A stretch of DNA of 64,000 bases from Chrysomallon squamiferum (GCA_012295275.1 CM022672.1:4665443-4729442); one strand, 5' to 3'; shown: positions 12,741 to 24,024, numbered from the stretch's first letter. Notes: generated from the sequence alone by a model not told the origin. Numbers and translations: made by a program.

Positions 12741-12965
12741 GTATGTATGTATGTATGTATGTATGTATGTATGTATGTATGTATGTATGTATGTATGTAT
12801 GTATGTATGTATGTATGTATGTATGTATGTATGTATGTATGTATGTATGTATGTATGTATGTATGTATGTATGTATGTATGTATGTATGTATGTATGTAT
12901 GTATGTATGTATGTATGTATGTATGTATGTATGTATGTATGTATGTGTATATGTATGTGTGTATG

Positions 12966-12999
<34 letters not shown>

Positions 13000-13018
13000 T
13001 GTATGTATATATGTATGT
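12741..13018. repeat. (GTAT)n array, 206 bp perfect plus degenerate tail
   Basis: GTAT repeats run without interruption from 12741 to about 12946, roughly 51 units. The tail to 13018 contains GTGT and TATA variants. Interruptions lie only at the 3' side. Long frames rich in Tyr, Val, Cys and Met, or Ile, His and Thr on the other strand, stay open because neither the repeat nor its complement contains an in-frame stop in several phases. They are not genes. Confidence 0.98.
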
Positions 13019-13276
13019 AATTGTATTGTATTGTATGTGTTTGTGTTTATGTATAATTGTGTAATACATAAAAATAATAAGGTGTGTACGTATGTGTGTG
13101 TGTTGTAAGGTAATGGATAGATATAGCATGCATACACATACATACATACAAAAACATTGGCATACATTTATCTCTCACTCTCTGTCTCTATATGTTTGTG
13201 TATATCTGTCTATCAACACGTGTATGTGTCTGTGTGTCTGTGTGTGTGTGTGTGTATATATTTAGGTTGATAGAGC

Positions 13277-13396
13277 CATAGATAGATATACACAAATACA
13301 CAATTACGCATTTGTACACACACATACACACACACACACACACATATATATATGTGTACAAATGCGTGTTTGTGTATTTGTGTATATCTATCTATG
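13277..13396. repeat. long imperfect hairpin, 45-bp arms
   Basis: CATAGATAGATATACACA at 13277-13294 is matched by TGTGTATATCTATCTATG at 13379-13396. The arms continue inward through a complementary ACGCATTTGTACAC / GTGTACAAATGCG pair. The arms 13277-13321 and 13352-13396 differ at only a few positions. The loop is a CA run ending in an alternating TA segment that is itself palindromic. Confidence 0.88.
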
Positions 13397-13678
13397 TACT
13401 TATACATATATTTTTTTTAATCTACCTATCTAAATACATGCGTTTTTGTGTAATTTGATTACAGTACCTTAGTGTCTAACAACGTCACGTACATAATCTA
13501 TTCTATTTTTATCATCGACCATTTACTTCTGTTATTGTTTTACACTGATACATCTGATTATACACATAAGCTACAACCACTCTGTAGTTAGTGCTGAAAA
13601 ACAAAAGCTATTATAATCCATTTCTATTTTGAAGAATACGATAGGAGACTTAACTCCTACTCACATTCGTAGATTAAT

Positions 13679-13848
13679 AAGATGAGCTGTTTATAAATAG
13701 TTAAACAGCAATTATCCTCTTCTATTACAGTGTCCACCCATTTAGATATCATTCATTAACGAAGGACTAATTTATGTATTGTGAGGGTAACTGAATAAGC
13801 TTTACGCTCAAACAATTTCTATTAATTTAGTCTGATTGCGCGTTTCAT
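13679..13848. repeat. left copy of a 160-170-bp direct repeat
   Basis: AAGATGAGCTGTTTATAAAT at 13679 matches AAGATGAGTTGTTTATAAAT at 14220. Homology continues through AGCTTTACGCT and TTTAGTCTGA with substitutions and a TTTG-run insertion in the right copy. The two copies flank the SINE-like segment at 13855-14216. Confidence 0.8.
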
Positions 13849-13854
13849 ATAATG

Positions 13855-14216
13855 GATATCTTTTTACACCTTTTTAAAATTAGATATAGGATGTGCCGTC
13901 AGCGGTATTCGATCCCATTCCCTTAGCGTTAAAACACATTTGTCTTTATAGAGAATGGGCTGTCTACTGGATGCAATGTTGTAATTAATCAGAGAAAGAG
14001 AAAAAAAAAAAAAAAAAACACACAAAAAACCCCAGTTATTATCTTAAACTTCAGTTGTTACATGGTAGTCACGTTCGATCCCAGCGAGTATTAATCTTAA
14101 TATTAATCTAAATTAATATTAATCCATGCGACCGATTAAAAAAAAAAAAAACACTGGACTTCCGCTGATTACGATCTTATTGGAAAAATGTGTTATTAGT
14201 AAAGTGGATTGCCATT
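13855..14216 (-). mobile_element. second copy of the SINE-like segment
   Basis: It aligns from end to end with about 11529-11892: shared blocks include GTCAGCGGTATTCGATCCCA, TTGTAATTAATCAGAGA, CGTTCGATCCCAG and AATCTTAATATTAATC. Both B-box-like sites are kept (complements of about 13906-13916 and 14073-14082). The A-box part near 14117 is lost or replaced by an A-run. The two copies share the same orientation and lie about 2.3 kb apart. Confidence 0.6.
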
Positions 14217-14219
14217 AAA

Positions 14220-14380
14220 AAGATGAGTTGTTTATAAATAGTTAATCAGCAATTGTCCTATATTGTTACAATGTCCGCCGATATAGAACTCATTCATTTA
14301 TTTATTATGATGGTAACTGAAGAAGCTTTACGCTTAAACCTTTTTTTGTTTGTTTGTTTGTTTAGTCTGACTGCGCATTA
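14220..14380. repeat. right copy of the 160-170-bp direct repeat
   Basis: Partner of 13679-13848. It contains a (TTTG)n run at about 14346-14364 that the left copy lacks. The period between copies is about 541 bp. Confidence 0.8.
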
Positions 14381-14430
14381 CAGTAAGAAACGAATTAATA
14401 TCTAATATAAAATGTTCATGCTACGTTCGT

Positions 14431-14464
14431 GATGATTTGATGATGATGATGATGATGATGATGA
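14431..14464. repeat. (GAT)n microsatellite
   Basis: GAT units with one TTT interruption near the start. Confidence 0.95.
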
Positions 14465-14603
14465 ACGAATAGGAAAGAGTCGAACAACATTATAAAACAA
14501 TTACTGTTACAAATACAGCAAATACTGCCGGCTTCGTCAACAATAACAAAGTGCTTGATCAAATAAACAAACACTTGATGGTTATTGTCAGTCTGTGGAA
14601 TGT

Positions 14604-14619
14604 GTTTATTTATTTATTT

Positions 14620-14653
<34 letters not shown>

Positions 14654-14711
14654 CCATTATTTTATATTTATTTATTTATATATTTTTTTTGTTCTTTTTG
14701 TTTGATATATA

Positions 14712-14749
<38 letters not shown>
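14604..14749. repeat. (TTTA)n, (ATC)n and (TG)n tracts
   Basis: ATTT units to 14620, ATC units to 14654, a T-rich gap, then TG units at 14716-14748. Confidence 0.95.
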
Positions 14750-14750
<1 letters not shown>

Positions 14751-14819
14751 AGTCGTTTTTCTTCAAATTCTTATTTCAGTAAATTCACTTATAAATAAAA
14801 ATTAACATTTATGAAATTA

Positions 14820-15780
14820 TATTTTTTCTTTGAGCTTATAACGCGATAAAATATGCATTTCTAATTGTTGCTTTCATTTTAAATTTACTTTCGAATTTAT
14901 TTACATTGCAATAAATAAAGTTAATTCTGACAGAGTAGTTTTTAATTTCATTTTCGATTCATTAATTTCAGCTGATTTTTCTTTTTATTTTATTCGTTTT
15001 TTTTATCTGTCTTGGTGTATTTTGTAAAACAAACAAACAAATTAATAAATATACAGTTTATTTCATAAAGGCGTGAGTACAGAATAATAAATGAAATTAC
15101 TTTACGTGCATGCAAGATATGTGAAAACAACTGATGCATTTTGAATTCTTTGTTTTTTCTCGCTGAATTTGTTCCTTCTTTCTCTTAACGATAATTATCT
15201 CAGAAATTGAGGAAATGGAAAAATAAAAAATTTCAGAACTGAGTTTTAGAAGATTATGTGAAAATTGTCAAATGTGTGTTAATCTTAAAGCATTTCGCTG
15301 AAAAAGCAACGGAAATTTAAAACATTTGACAAATAGCGAAATGCAGTTTTTATGGTTGGAAGGAAAAATCAAATTACAAATCTGGATTACGTAAACAAAA
15401 TACACTTTAAGATACTTTAAAAAAAAAAAAAAAAAAAAAACCAAACAAAATGAAACAAAAAACATCACAACATCTCAATTACCAGTTCATAAGCATTATT
15501 ATAAATCATATTCTCAGAATAGTTTCATTTTTCAACCTCAGGCTATATTTTTTTAATTTTTCACGGCTCTCTCATATTGATTTTGGATTTTGGTTACTTC
15601 ACTGCACCCCGAAACAAAATAGAATTTAATAGATAGATGCAGCTTTTTAAACGAAAAAAACAACCCAAAACATTATCATGATGTCATCGTAAAAAGCCAG
15701 TGTGAATCCTTTTCAGTTTGATTGTTACTGAATAGTTTGTGTAAACAGCAACACAAGTCCTGAGGCGAACAGCAAAGATG
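14820..15780. other. AT-rich sequence, no gene seen
   Basis: Very AT-rich with frequent stops. A run of 22 A lies at 15419-15440. Nothing else is supported. Confidence 0.6.
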
Positions 15781-15860
15781 AGGATGCAGCTCAGTTAGTA
15801 TAATTATTAAGCGATAGCTTGCAGGATCGAACCCAGTCAGGACCTCACTGTTTAGTCATT
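15779..15860 (+). mobile_element. tRNA-like SINE remnant
   Basis: GCAGCTCAGTTAGT at 15786-15799 is a close match to a tRNA A box. GGATCGAACCC at 15824-15834 is a close match to a B box. The spacing is somewhat shorter than in a complete tRNA, so the anticodon region is probably shortened. I see no clear 3' tail, so the right-hand limit is open; the sequence to about 15960 could be body. Confidence 0.55.
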
Positions 15861-16181
15861 GATGGAAATTGGTTTTAGGAGCTAGGGGTACGTTAAGACA
15901 GGGAAGTGAGGGAGGCAGAGTGATGACATTTCAGGACGAAATAAAGCTGATATGAAATGGGCATTCGCTTTTATACCGAGGTAGAAAAAGTGTTGAATTA
16001 ACTGTTGCTTCTATACCTAATAAACGTTTGTAACTCCGAACTAATACAGAAATAGGATATTATCTGGAATCTAAAATGCAAGGAAACGCCGTCTTCCTGC
16101 ATACCACTCGCATTTCCATTACTGCTTTGATGTTTAACTTAAATTTTAAAAGCATGGGATTTTCCTTTCAACTTTACAGTA

Positions 16182-16255
16182 GTAGTAATGGCAGCAGCAG
16201 CAGTAGTAGCAGTAGTAGTACAATTAATAGCAGCAGCAGCAGAAGTAATAGTAAT
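16182..16255. repeat. AGC/AGT trinucleotide repeat
   Basis: GTA, GCA and GTAGTA units with a few interruptions, giving a poly-Ser frame that is not a gene. Confidence 0.93.
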
Positions 16256-16309
16256 GCTACGTCATCTAATCTGAAGTCCAAATTTTGCTAACGTTTCTGT
16301 TCAGTATTT

Positions 16310-16731
16310 CACAATAATCTTTAGCAGTTAACGATCCTAGATCCTGCCGCGCGAAAGCCACGCAGGCCTACTTAATCATTTTGTTCTGACAGCAGTGGAA
16401 GCACTCGTGCTTGATTTAACTACTAAATGGACATCCATTATTTGTCGTTAGCTCATTACAGCGATTGTCTATTGATTCTATTGTTATCCTGCGCTCACGT
16501 ACGACAGCTCTGACAGATCCAGTGAATTAAAGACACACACATGACAATGATTCAGCTAATTAGGCACATTAGTTGTGAAAATAATATTCGCGAAGAACCG
16601 GTCTCAGTGACAAGGTCAAGCAGTGTATTCACGTACACAGATGTGCGGAGTTCTCTTTTTTTTGACTTTTTTTAAACACTTTTGAATGGAAAAAGTCATC
16701 TTTGATCTGTTCACGTCATTTTTCCACGTCA
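16310..16731. other. unique sequence, no gene seen
   Basis: Mixed composition, moderately richer in G+C between 16340 and 16640. No open frame of note, no tRNA-like fold and no repeat structure found. Confidence 0.5.
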
Positions 16732-16824
16732 AGTACATGAGTTCAGACGAGGAAAAACATGAATTCAGACGTGAAGTTCATGAATTCCGTCGAGGAAGTA
16801 CATGAATTCAGACAAGGAAGTACG
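16732..16824. repeat. 22-bp tandem repeat, about four copies
   Basis: Units AGTACATGAGTTCAGACGAGG, AAAACATGAATTCAGACG, AGTTCATGAATTCCGTCGAG and AGTACATGAATTCAGACAAG start at 16732, 16754, 16775 and 16797. Confidence 0.9.
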
Positions 16825-16985
16825 TTGGATCATTTTAATCGCCAATTGCTGCAATTTCGCGGATGTGCAAAAACCTCGGGCATTCGGAATACTTTCACAA
16901 AATAACGTAATTTCAGTCTACACTTATTCAAAGCGTGAACGCTAACCTATAACAGATATTACCAAGAACAGATATCTCTTGTACT

Positions 16986-17060
16986 AAAAAAAAAAAAAAA
17001 AAAAAATAGATAAAAGAATAGATAAAAAAAAAAAAAAAGAACGAAGAAGGAGGAGAAAAA
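16986..17060. repeat. poly-A runs and purine-rich patch
   Basis: About 21 A, a short interruption, a further A run and then GAAGAAGGAGG-type purines. Confidence 0.9.
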
Positions 17061-18147
17061 GAAAATGAAACAGGTTTTATAGAATTTCTGTGAATGCCGA
17101 CTGCTACTCATGTAAAATGTATAAATCAGTGGTTTTCCCGATTAATTTGTTTTAATGTTGAATATATATATATATCATTATGTACACACATATGTTAATG
17201 TTTTGTACAAGCGAGAAGGATTTAGAGTACGTTTCTTTGAGTACGTAATTATGTTCGCATGTTTTCATAGGCCATGAGTTTTCCGTGAAATCACGCGTAT
17301 ACAAAATCTTCAGTTTGCCGCGGAAACATAAAAAAACTGAGGGCGATAACTCCATATTTAAATAAAGTATAAGCTAGGAAAAAAATCGCCTGTGTGGAGT
17401 ATTTAAAAGTCTGTGACAGAAAAATCTTGCCTCTACACAGATCGCATAGGATGTAGAAAATAAATAAATGTATTTTAAAATATTGTTTATAAATTTTGAA
17501 ACTGGTATTTTCCTGGGTACGCCAGATAGTCTGGTAGCCGGTCTTGGTGGTAGCAGTTCTAGCAGACGTGTTCCAAAGTATTGTCGTTTTATTCCTCTTC
17601 ATTCTGCACGTGTTTTTGCTGCCTCCAACTGATCCATTTCTCCAGTTAATCTAGCGAACACGGACTCTGACAACCAGCGCTACGTTCATCCTTACCCAGA
17701 TGCGTCTTCATTTCAGATACATATTTTTCTTAATCCTCTTGTCGTCGGATCTCGTCTGAGTTGACAAATCTCATATCTTCTGTTTAACTTACAGACATGT
17801 TTAATTTCCAGCGTCCTGTCGTTGCCAGGGATACTGATGCAGACATAATTGACAACCGTTAGCAGTCTCTGATGGTTATCCTTCCTCCCCCCCACCCCAC
17901 GTCCCCAAACAGAAATAAAAATAGAAAGATGTATGGACATAACTTCGTTAATTAAAACCGTCTTACGTTTGTTTCTAGGAAAGGAAAGTGGGCGAAAACC
18001 TTATTAAGATGGCATCATACGTCGTTAATTTCTGATGGCTGTCTGCATTAGCTGCACTCCTGTTCTCTGCTCCTGCAGGAGTTTATACAAATCTGTGTCA
18101 TGCATAAGACAGCGTTAGACACAGTACGTCGTCTACAAATGACAGAC
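17061..18147. other. unique sequence with decayed-looking frames, no gene called
   Basis: Minus-strand frames of 103 codons (17291-17602) and 75 codons (17713-17940) have mixed composition but show no reverse transcriptase, transposase or other motif I recognise. A degraded retroelement is possible but unsupported. A short TA run lies at 17164-17176. Confidence 0.4.
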
Positions 18148-18175
18148 GTGCGTGTGTGTGTGTGTGTGTGTGTGC
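18148..18175. repeat. (GT)n microsatellite
   Basis: GT dinucleotides in otherwise unique sequence. Confidence 0.93.
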
Positions 18176-18361
18176 GAGTTGTAAAGAGGGAGAAAACTGC
18201 ATGTTTCGTGTGAGTAAGAATTAGCCAGAATGCACTAGCACTGATAAATCCGCTCTTAAGAAGGACTAATATTATTACTGTTTCTGTGCCAGAGTTTGCT
18301 GAATAGCAGCGTGCGAAATGTCTTCAAAGGGAAAGTAAAGATAGTAAATCAGACGACAGCA

Positions 18362-18557
18362 GAAAAAAAAAAAAAAAAAGAGAAAATAATAATAATAATA
18401 AGAATAATAATAAGAAGAAGAAGAAAAGAAGAAGAAGAAAAAAAAAAAAAAAAACGGAGGTAAAAGGACACATTAAAGAAAGAAAAAGTAGTTTAACGAA
18501 ATTGAAATCTCTGAAATCTGTGCATATATTACGTAACATTTTTTTTTTTTTTTTTTT
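18362..18557. repeat. poly-A/AAG/AAT purine-rich tract and poly-T 19
   Basis: A run, AAT and GAA units and a second A run to about 18454, then unique sequence and 19 T at about 18539-18557. Confidence 0.92.
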
Positions 18558-18875
18558 AGGTTAATATTAACCATGGACACTTTCGATCCTCTACTCAGAG
18601 ATAATACCGCCTAAGGAAAGTAGAACATGTAATTAATGTGTTTTTTTCAGACATTTGTAACACAATTCTAGCTGATCAATACATTCTACAACGTCGTATC
18701 TGTAGACGCTGCTGTCACACCGCTGATTACATGACAGCCTCAGGTGATTACGTTTCACGGCATGGTGCTTTTATATCAACTACAACAGGAAGCGAGAGAG
18801 AGCAGCAAACTATATATACATATTTATATGTATATATGTGTATACGTATATATAGAGACACACTCACAGATACAC

Positions 18876-18880
<5 letters not shown>

Positions 18881-18959
<79 letters not shown>
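18881..18959. repeat. (GA)n microsatellite, 79 bp
   Basis: Uninterrupted GA. The Arg-Glu frames crossing it begin in unique sequence and are not supported as genes. Confidence 0.97.
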
Positions 18960-18962
<3 letters not shown>

Positions 18963-20170
18963 TGGAACAAATCTTTATTAATAATAAAGTATGACAGCAA
19001 AATAAAAATCCTTCGAAAGGAATATGAGGTTATACATTTAAATAAATAAATAAAAAGTAAAAAATCAAGTAAATTTATAAATAAAATAAAATAATAAGGA
19101 TGATAAATACGACGACTATGATTATGATAAAGATAATAAAATGGTGTAAGTGGAATCTAAGTTGGTAAATTCTAGGTCTAACAGAACATTTGTCAATCAT
19201 TCTAGTTCTCTTTCCTCGCGGATATGTTACTTTATTTATGCTGTTGCTGTTTTTATAATTCATTATTATATATTATAATTACGTAAGTAGATAATTTTTA
19301 TAAAAATATCAGATGACCGTGCATGAAAGTGATATATACTATTTCATTTTCTAATCTGAAAAAGGCTCGATTAATCTTAAAATCGATATTTAACCTGTGC
19401 AGTTATTTTTATTATTTATTTATCAGTCTGTCTTTTTTCTTACTTTTTGTAGATTTTTATGATTATTATTATTATTTTTTTTTAATGAATAATGAACAGA
19501 ATATATATATTTAATGCTTTAAAAAATAAAATAACATAAAATAAATAAATAAATAAAAAAAAGTTAAAAGAAACATCAATGTTTAATTTTCGTGTTCAAG
19601 TTAGTTTACTATGACTTTATAATTTACAAAAACTGGTGGCCATTTTCCTGAACATAACTAGTCACTTTGAAATATACATTTTTATATACAAATATACAAA
19701 TATACATGTAAACTCTTTGTTCATGCCACCATAAATGCATTTTAATTTAGCTAACTTCCTTTGGCTTCATTCGATCAATATGTCTTGGAAGCGCGTGCCT
19801 TCAATTTCAAGAAAAGCCGTGGCTCGTGATTCCGCGCTGAAGAGATTCAGCGACTGACCACGATTCCTTGTACACAGTGAATGACTAAGTTTAAAGTTTC
19901 GATAAAAGTCAGGTGCTTGAGATACCAGATGAATGGCTTCTTCTGAAGATCGTGTTTCGTCAAAGATTCCTGGTTCCTTTTCAAAGCGATTTCTTTGTTC
20001 GCAGACGTTTTTGTTGACCGGTTCATTTTCACGTTTGAAGCGGCGAAGGAAATTAAGATAAAATTATTTCCCAAGGACGCTGAAATGAAAAAAAAAAAAA
20101 AAAGGAGAAATTAAGGGATAAAATGAGGTGATGAGTTTTCTGTGATCTAGATGTTTGTATGTTTTAAAGG
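18960..20170. other. AT-rich unique sequence, no gene seen
   Basis: AT-only patches at 19040-19100 and 19500-19565, a short TTA run near 19460, and a more balanced stretch at 19740-20075 whose minus-strand 75-codon frame has no recognisable domain. Confidence 0.5.
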
Positions 20171-20171
20171 A

Positions 20172-20325
20172 GAGAGAAAAAGAGAAAAAAAAAAAAAAAA
20201 AAAGAAAAAAAAAAGAAAAAAGAAAAAAAAAAAAAAGAAAAAAAAAGAAAAAAAGAAAGGAAGAATGAATGAGAAAAAGAACAAAAGCAAGAGAAAAGAA
20301 GAAAGACAGAAAATAAAATGAATAA
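20172..20325. repeat. A/G-only low-complexity tract
   Basis: Long A runs broken by single G, then AAGA/GAAA units. Almost pure purine for about 130 bp, giving a Phe/Leu-rich frame on the other strand. Confidence 0.95.
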
Positions 20326-21122
20326 ATGACAGAAATAAAAACATAAACTGATATATAAAAATGAACGATATGGACAGATTAATCAGTATTTTTTGTATTT
20401 GTTATTTTTTTATAACACAAATACATAAATAAACACGTTTTCTTTGCTTGTTTTTTGATTTTAATGATAATTAGAGAAGTAACGATAATAATCTACATGA
20501 CTTTAGTATTTCATTTTTTTTCTTCAAGTAAACAGTGTAAGATAAACAAACAGACGAAACTTAATGGTATTATTATACATAAGAGACCATATTTGTAAAA
20601 TAAAAACATTTCGTAAATAAAAACTAATGGCAAAATAGTTGCTGAAATTCTGTAATATGTCATTAAGGAAATAAAATTCATGATTTATAAGTGAGTTTTT
20701 TCTGTTAGTTACCAATAAAAAGTTACGAAAAATGAAAATTTATCTGGATGAAATTGAGATCGATCAAAATCTTAGATGTGTGAAAAAATACATATAAAAG
20801 ACTTCTGAACGCTATAGAAAAAGTAGCGGATTTTTTCTTTCAGAAAGTGCATGTCAGGAGTACCAAAAATACAGCTCTGACATCAGACAGCTGATGACGT
20901 CAGGATTTTACCTCAGTAATTAGTCGTATAATCAGCTCTCCTCGGTGAGTTAATTGTCACGGCAGCCTGTGCTCTACGACAGATTAATAAAATACACTGG
21001 TAAGTGCTGTCCTGTGTATGAGAAAAGTAAGTATTACAAAAAGCAGTTTAAAATTAGAAGTTCATTTTTTTCGGACAGAAAATATTCTGTCACTCTCGTT
21101 TAAACGTCACGTGACTGTCCTT

Positions 21123-21150
21123 CTTTCTTTCAGTAGTTAATGAAAGAAAG
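21123..21150. other. perfect 10-bp stem hairpin
   Basis: CTTTCTTTCA and TGAAAGAAAG are exact reverse complements separated by GTAGTTAA. Confidence 0.6.
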
Positions 21151-21174
21151 TTAATCAGCGTCTTTTAGAGGTAA

Positions 21175-21252
21175 TAAACAAAAAAAACAAAAAATAATAA
21201 TAAAAAATAAAAATAAAAATGAAAATAAAAAATAAAAGGAAGAAAGAAAAAA
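21175..21252. repeat. A-rich AAAAT/AAATA tract
   Basis: Repeated AAATAAAAAT-type units with occasional G or C. Confidence 0.9.
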
Positions 21253-21479
21253 TGAGTGTTGCCGATGAAAATAACTAGCGTGTGTCAGAGGTGCAACTTA
21301 AACAAAACAAAACTTGTTATGTATCTGACTTGCCATAACCTTGTAATATTGCTATTTATTAAAAATAACATTGAACTCACATAGATGTATAGTTAATTAT
21401 AAAGAAAACAAACAAACTTGAAGTAACAAGCAAACCATACACCTCTTGATCTAGTATAAATTGCAACATTGTATTTTTT

Positions 21480-21690
21480 TATATATAATTTCTTATATTA
21501 TTATATATTTTTTTAAAGAACCTGCAATTAATATAATTCTTGTTGTTATTTATTTAAAAGAATACTGAAGTAATACTGTTCATCACAAAATTATTGTTAA
21601 TAATTTATAAAGAACCTTTGTTAATAAAGTTTATCATAAAAATTAATTCTCGTTCTTTACTTAAAAAGAACCTTGAACCTTGTCAAAACA
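21480..21690. repeat. possible highly diverged tandem repeat
   Basis: TTAAAGAACCT-like and TTAAAAGAATACT-like motifs recur about every 60-80 bp with AT-rich sequence between. This may reflect an old tandem array or only composition. Confidence 0.3.
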
Positions 21691-22189
21691 GGATCGCGAA
21701 TTAACGCATCGTTCTTCAGTGAAGGTTAGATGAAAGTAATTAAGATGTGTCTGAACGTAGTCCTGGTGTCACCTTGTTAGATACTGACAAAAGGTTTTGA
21801 TATATCAAACGAACAAGAGAAAGATACTTCCGTTATAAACATCTCCGCAAAATGAGAAAGCAGGTCTTTGATACAGTTGTCTTGGAATACACGTTTGACT
21901 GATGAGAAATCATGGTCAGAGAGACGATTATTTTGTCATAATTATGTTCAGTCATAATAATTTACATGAAATATCAGACGAAACACAGAACCACTTTTGT
22001 TGGGAGTAAAGCATTTGTTAAAGTGTTCGCCATACCGAATTAGGTGTTCTTCACAAGTGAAATGTAAATCACTTCTGAAAATTCAAGTTCAGCAGTTGAT
22101 GTACTTAAAGTACACGAAATTTCTTCACAAACAGCAAATATTTCTCATTTATATATGAAATTGGAAATGAATAATAATAATTTGAAAAG

Positions 22190-22218
22190 TAGTAATAGTA
22201 GCTGCAGCAGCAGTAGTA
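22190..22218. repeat. AGT/CAG trinucleotide repeat
   Basis: TAGTAG and CAGCAG units. Confidence 0.9.
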
Positions 22219-22239
22219 AAGTAAGCCTTTTTGTACGTA

Positions 22240-22495
22240 ATTTTCTTACTGTCTCTCTGTATGTCTGACTGTCAGTCTCTCTTTGTGTCTCTGTCTCTGT
22301 TTGTCTTTGAATGTCTCTGTATGTCTCTGTCTGTCTCTGTCTCTGTCTATCTGTCTGTCGCTGTTTGTCTCTGTCCCAATTTGTCACATTAGCGTCCTCT
22401 GTATGTCTCTGTTTGTGTATCTGTCTGTCTCTGTCTCTGTCTATCTGTCTGTCTCTGTTCGTCTCTGTCCCAGTTTGTCACATTAGTTTCCTCCA
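22240..22495. repeat. TCTG-type tetranucleotide array with a 94-bp duplication
   Basis: TGTC, TCTG and TCTC units. A block ending in CAATTTGTCACATTAGCG near 22395 recurs 94 bp later as CAGTTTGTCACATTAGTT, so a larger segment was duplicated after the simple repeat formed. Confidence 0.92.
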
Positions 22496-22914
22496 ATCTT
22501 CTACCGCGTCTCGTGCTTTCCAAGTCTCGCTAATTCTCCTTTTCTCTCGTTGCCTCCGTCTTGTTTTACGATTTTGTTTGTTTGTTGTTGATGATTTTGT
22601 TTTTCTTCAGTTTATTCCGATTTTAATCACAAAACCCTTTGAAGAAGGAAAAATAAAAAGTCACGGGGAGTAATTAAAGAAGATGAGATTCGTGTAAACT
22701 ACAGCTTTTTCTTACGACGAAAACTACCTTAATAAAATAATCCTATTCTTTCATTAAATTTGTAGATTTCTTCATTGTGAAAAACCTAAAAGAAGAGACG
22801 ACGAAGAACTGATGATGACTGTAATTATTTGATAAAAACGCTGCTAATTACGATGATAAGATATTAATGGCTATCTGGACAGACACGATTATTACGATGA
22901 CAGCAGTGGTAATG

Positions 22915-22962
22915 ATGATGATGACGACGACGACGACGATGATGATGATGATGATGGTGATG
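22915..22962. repeat. (GAT)n/(GAC)n microsatellite
   Basis: GAT units changing to GAC and back to GAT. Confidence 0.94.
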
Positions 22963-23330
22963 ATCAGGACCAGCCTATACGAGTTCCGTCTCTTATATCT
23001 GTATTGATCTTCAACTGTATTTTAAAAAATGTGCTGAGAAAGTCGTTAAAACATCTTTTACTTTCTTCTCGCGATTCAAGAAAAACGTGCTACCCGACAG
23101 TTTTGGTTAACGCACCCCCATATACAAAATAATTATAACAACTGTCCGTTAGACTACAAAGAGTTTCCCATTCCAACCAGACTTGATCAGAATCACAAAA
23201 ATAAACAAATTAGACAATGAACTCTAAATCTGTCATTAAAAATAAAATTTTATAAATTGAATTTACAGTAATAAACTACGGAAAAACGATAGACATTTCG
23301 TCATACATTCTCTTCTAATTCCATTTCTCA

Positions 23331-23380
23331 CAGACGCACGCACGCACGCACTCACACAAGAACGCACGCACTGTACACAC
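23331..23380. repeat. CGCA/CACA repeat
   Basis: ACGC units with ACTC and ACAA interruptions, placed immediately inside the left inverted arm. Confidence 0.88.
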
Positions 23381-23565
23381 AGACAAACAAACATAAATAA
23401 AATATAAACCTAAAAAAAACCAGAGGGTTGAGACCCACTGGACATCACATAATCATGAATTTAATCCGTTAATACTAACAAAAAACAAAACGAAAAAAAT
23501 GAACAAGATTCCTTTTATATGATAACAAAAATTATTGATTTTTGTTTGCACCTCCCACAGTCCCG

Positions 23566-23570
<5 letters not shown>

Positions 23571-23596
<26 letters not shown>

Positions 23597-24024
23597 CGTT
23601 GTTATTCTGTTCATGATTCATTTTCTTTCGGAAGAAAAGAAAACTCGATAAATTATCCTCGTAAATCTTGCAAACAAATACAACAGTGTTACTAAATCAA
23701 ATTAAAGGTCGCGAGGCTACGGGATAAACTGTACTCGATAAACAGCCACAAGAGAGTTGTGTGAAAATCTATTAAATCAGTCATCGCGTCATACTGCACC
23801 TCCATCAGTTTAAGTCTGCGGTAAGCAATCTTCACATATATCAGTTAATATTCAAAACCTCTCCCAGCCCCGATTTAAGAACGACACAATTTCCAAATCG
23901 AAGAATTTAAAAAAAAAAAAAAAAAAAAAAATTTTTTATTATTGTTATTCTTTTTTCATTCAGATGCAAACATGAAATAAAAAATAAAAAGAGTTTTAAC
24001 GATAAAAAAAAAAAAAAAAAAAAA
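23571..24024. repeat. three homopolymer runs inside the inverted-repeat structure
   Basis: About 26 T near 23571-23596, about 22 A near 23909-23930 and about 21 A near 24004-24024. Confidence 0.92.

Noticed and set aside
12632-13167. Overlapping 100-160-codon frames on both strands
   Set aside because: All are translations of the perfect GTAT array, in which several phases lack stops on both strands.
15786-15834. Functional tRNA gene
   Set aside because: A- and B-box words are good, but the acceptor and anticodon stems do not pair and the box spacing is too short.
17291-17940. Two minus-strand frames as remnants of a LINE reverse transcriptase
   Set aside because: No reverse transcriptase or endonuclease motif could be seen in any frame; the impression came only from composition.
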